DNA of 64,000 bases from Rusavskia elegans. Its lineage: Eukaryota; Ascomycota; Lecanoromycetes; Teloschistales; Teloschistaceae. This document shows positions 61,339 to 64,000 of this stretch, in pieces; position 1 is the first letter of the stretch; each line of letters starts with the position of its first letter. Made by a program: the position numbers and the translations under genes. Under the pieces are notes generated by a model. That model was not told where the DNA came from and searched no databases. It saw nothing but the letters and a program-made list of their open reading frames with translations. The stretch lies in contig SAUG01000147.1 of NCBI GenBank assembly GCA_011316305.1, forward strand, positions 48,864-112,863, given 5' to 3'.

Positions 61339-61749
61339 TATAATATCTTTATATATCAGAAGGCGTTATACTCGAGCCTAGCTATAGCTATAGATATAGT
61401 CCGAATTACTAAATAGTAAAAGAAAACTAGTATAGATTATTATAACTAATTCTATATAGCTATAGAGATATAGTTACGATATTATAAGGTATTTTCGTTA
61501 CGAAGTAATTAAAAAAAGAATAGTAGAAACGTGTTTAATAATTATATTAACGACTAACGATAGTATCTATCTATAGAAATAATAAGCGATATATATAGTA
61601 AAAGTAGCTGTAAAAACCGATAGATAGCCGTCTACTAAAAATCCCATTAGGAAAGGCGGTTATACGCGGCTATATACGGCTATAGATAATTAGGCTCGTT
61701 TACCTGACCAATTCTTTCAAGGAACCTCTGTGGAGTCGTGGACGTAACA
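61339..61749 (-). repeat. Gypsy B2 5' LTR (411 bp)
   Basis: One end is RIP-altered (TATAATATCTTT) and the other is intact (GTGGACGTAACA). Confidence 0.88.
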
Positions 61750-63263
61750 CTTTTTCCGAATATTATTTTTAAGCGAAAAGTATCGCGTTTCGTAAATATT
61801 TGTTAAACTTAGTTATAGTGTTAATAAATTTATTAGCACGGCCGAAATCTAGAATACTTTTTAGACTTTTATCCGTAAAATCTAAAGATTCGATACCGGA
61901 ACGGGATAAAAAATTATAATTAGTAAAAAAACCTAATATATTCGTAGTAACGAAATCGTAGTAATTACTATTAAATTCGGCGTTAAATAACTAGTTATTC
62001 TAGTCGTTTTATAAGTAGTTAACGTATATACGTAAATACTATTTTATAATCGAATTTATACGTTTTATTTAACTATTAGTTTCGAAATAATAGACGGTAA
62101 ATATATTTTTACTAGTACTCGTACGCTTGTATAAAGCTTTCTAGAAATTATTAACGAATTCATTATCGCGATTAGATATAATACTTTCGAAAAAACTATA
62201 TAGTTTTTAAACGTAATCCCGAAATAGTCTAGAAAGTTTATCGGCGATATTAGTAGTATAGTAGACTATTAAATAGAATATTTTAGTTAAACGATTTACG
62301 ACTATTTTAATTATATCGTAACTATTAGATATAGGCAAGTTTGTAATTAAATTACCGAATAAATTACGCTAGACTTTCTTAAATATAAATAGAAAATAAA
62401 GAAACCTAAACTTTTTTCTATAGCGAGCTTTATTACGATTATATAGGAAATAATCTTTAATAAAACGAGTAATATTTTTAAATATATTTCGTTGTTAATA
62501 GATTCAATTTATAATAGTATAATATCTATATTTCCTAAAATAACTAACTATAGGACTATCGTAGTAGAACTAGATTACTCGGGCGCGTAAGATTTTATTT
62601 TCGGAAACGTATAAACGTTAATAGATTTATAAATACTCGTTTCGTTTTTTATATTTTATTAATTCGACGTATTTATAGCGGGTAACTTTTATACGAAAAG
62701 TTTCGAGAACGTTTTAAACGAATCTATCAATTACGTAAACTTTAGTTATACGTTTTTCTAGAAACTAAAAATTATTTTTTAGATTAAAGTCGTTTCTAGT
62801 ATCGAAATCGATATTAAAATTAAATTCTATTAGAAATATTATAAATAAAACTAGGAACAATTTTAAAGATAAATTTAAAAATAAATTAGCGTTTAAATTT
62901 ATCTTTTCGAGTACGATAAAGACTGCGTTAATAATCTATTTATATTTAATAAAAATTTATTTCTAGTATTTTAAGCGTAAATTACTTTTTTTCGGAAAAT
63001 CGTCTAAACGATAAATAAAGACGTTAGATTTAGTTTCTAGATATTCTAAATAGTATTTAATTTTAAAATTAAATTAAAAAAGAAATTCTATTTACCGAAT
63101 TTAGCGGCAATTAAGTATTTTAATAATTATAAAATACTCTAAATTCTTATCGTCGCTAAAAATAATAAAAATATCGAGATAGTTTTCTAGTTCCGATTTT
63201 TATTATTCTAGATACTAAATAATCGCTAGGAATTCTTTATCGTAAATTTCGTAGTTAAATTAC
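61750..63263 (-). pseudogene. Gypsy C integrase core and upstream pol
   Basis: The minus strand at about 62570-61800 reads, with few stops, YYDSPIVSYFRKYRYYTIIN, KDYFLYNRNKARYRKKF (zinc-binding region with Cys lost to Tyr), NSYDIIKIVVNRLTKIFYLI, SIISNRDNEFVNNF, RINSIIK and FFTNYNFLSRSGIESLDFTD. These are typical gypsy integrase blocks. RNase H should lie toward 63263. It continues to the left at 57778, across the B2 insertion. The remainder of gypsy C lies beyond B3 or outside the window. Confidence 0.82.
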
Positions 63264-64000
63264 TGTAACGTCCCTGTATATCAGAGGGCGTTACGCTCGA
63301 GCCTAACTATAGCCGTGGACGTAGTCCGAGCTACTAAATAGTAAGGGAGTCCTAGCGTAGATTATTATAACTAATCCTATATAGCCGCAGAGGTACGATT
63401 ATAATATTACGAAGTATCTTTATTATAAGATAATTAAAAAGAAAATAGTAGAAATATTTTTAATAATTATATTAACGACTAACGAGATAAACTATCTATA
63501 GGAATAATAAACGATATATATAGTAAAAGTAGCCGCAAGGGCCGATAAAGAGCCGTCTACTAAAAGTCCCGTCTAAAGGAATAGCTAAATCGGCTATAAG
63601 CGGCTATAGATAATTAGGCTCGTTTACCTAACTAATTATTCTATAGAACCTCTATAGAATTATAGACGTAATACGGCCCCTTCTATATCGCTTTTTACCT
63701 AGTTTAAAAACTATCTACGGGGTATAAAAAAGGTCTTTTTCTTTCTCTTTTATTCTTTCCTTTTCCTCCTTTAATATCTTTATTATACGTTCTCGAAAAG
63801 GAAATTATTTAAAATCTTTTTATCGTATTTAGTTAAAAGGAGTTGTAATATCTTTTCTTTATTTTTTATATACCCGTAGTCCCTTAAAAGAATATAAAGT
63901 CGAGGTTAATAGTAATACTTATAGTAAATATATTCGGGCTTAGAAATCGTATAATTTTCTAATATCTAATACTATCTATATATTATTTCTTTTATTTCTT
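63264..64000 (-). mobile_element. Ty3/gypsy family B, copy B3, partial (runs off right edge)
   Basis: LTR 63264-63673 (410 bp, TGTAACGTCC..GACGTAATA) followed by CGGCCCC and then, on the minus strand, sequence matching the 3' end of B1's gag-only interior (compare 63673-63840 with 40360-40527). B3 is thus probably another gag-type B element, minus strand, inserted in gypsy C. Its left flanking pentamer is ATTAC, and the right TSD is outside the window. Confidence 0.8.

Larger units (their letters stand above)
57779..61749 (-). mobile_element. Ty3/gypsy family B, copy B2 (minus): pol-containing, gag-less, 3971 bp
   Basis: LTRs 57779-58188 (410 bp) and 61339-61749 (411 bp), ends TGTAACGTCC..GTAACA on the plus strand. 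Flanks CTTTC and CTTTT are a TSD with one C-to-T change. The 3.15 kb interior starts directly with protease-RT and ends with a chromodomain, with no room for gag. It is inserted in gypsy C integrase. Confidence 0.86.

Noticed and set aside
2584..64000. Mitochondrial DNA or a bacterial AT-rich genome
   Set aside because: LTR retrotransposons with TSDs, RIP-type stop pattern, retained CpG and an adjacent spliced P450 show nuclear fungal DNA.

Overview
The window is nuclear DNA of a filamentous ascomycete (Pezizomycotina; no species assigned). Two things show this: a cytochrome P450 gene with five 50-205 bp GT..AG introns, and about 50 kb of very AT-rich, TpA-rich sequence with few CpA/TpG but retained CpG. 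That composition is the footprint of repeat-induced point mutation (RIP). Most stop codons inside old reading frames sit where CAA, CAG, CGA or TGG codons are expected. LAYOUT. (1) 1-1542, minus strand: the N-terminal 371 codons of a P450, running off the left edge; 1543-2583 is its upstream region and ends at an abrupt drop in GC. (2) 2584-27440: one Ty1/copia element (minus, about 5.7 kb without insertions) split by two copies of one Ty3/gypsy family ('A') in opposite orientation (4947-13899 plus; 15300-25469 minus). The A copies were themselves hit by a solo A LTR (6142-6380), a 396 bp hAT-type MITE (11074-11469) and a 1985 bp non-autonomous LTR element carrying a degraded C2H2 zinc-finger gene (16147-18131). 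(3) 27443-29860: a less mutated island with two degraded copies of an unrecognised membrane-protein-like gene. (4) 29861-53660: a second copia family ('F', minus) that took in gypsy 'D' (34179-43812, itself split by gypsy 'B' 37568-40935) and gypsy 'E' (44711-53509, which holds two more hAT MITEs and a 962 bp low-RIP island). (5) 53655-54840: a third copy of the membrane-protein-like gene plus normal-GC sequence. (6) 54841-64000: unassigned RIP-degraded DNA, then gypsy 'C' (minus) interrupted by two further B elements (57779-61749; 63264 to the right edge). HOW IT WORKS TOGETHER. Only the P450 looks like a functional gene. Everything else is a RIP-inactivated, nested retrotransposon block. Layering can be read from LTR pairs and target-site duplications (TSDs): perfect 5-bp TSDs for gypsy A1, the solo LTR, gypsy E and the zinc-finger element, and perfect 8-bp TSDs for all three MITEs. 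In all five gypsy polymerases in which the reverse transcriptase box was located, YxDD reads YxDN, the change RIP makes in a GAT-GAT codon pair. LIMITS. Family names A-F are local labels. Domain calls come from reading frames by eye across RIP stops and frameshifts, so internal coordinates of degraded genes are approximate. LTR and TSD coordinates were read base by base, except where marked approximate.
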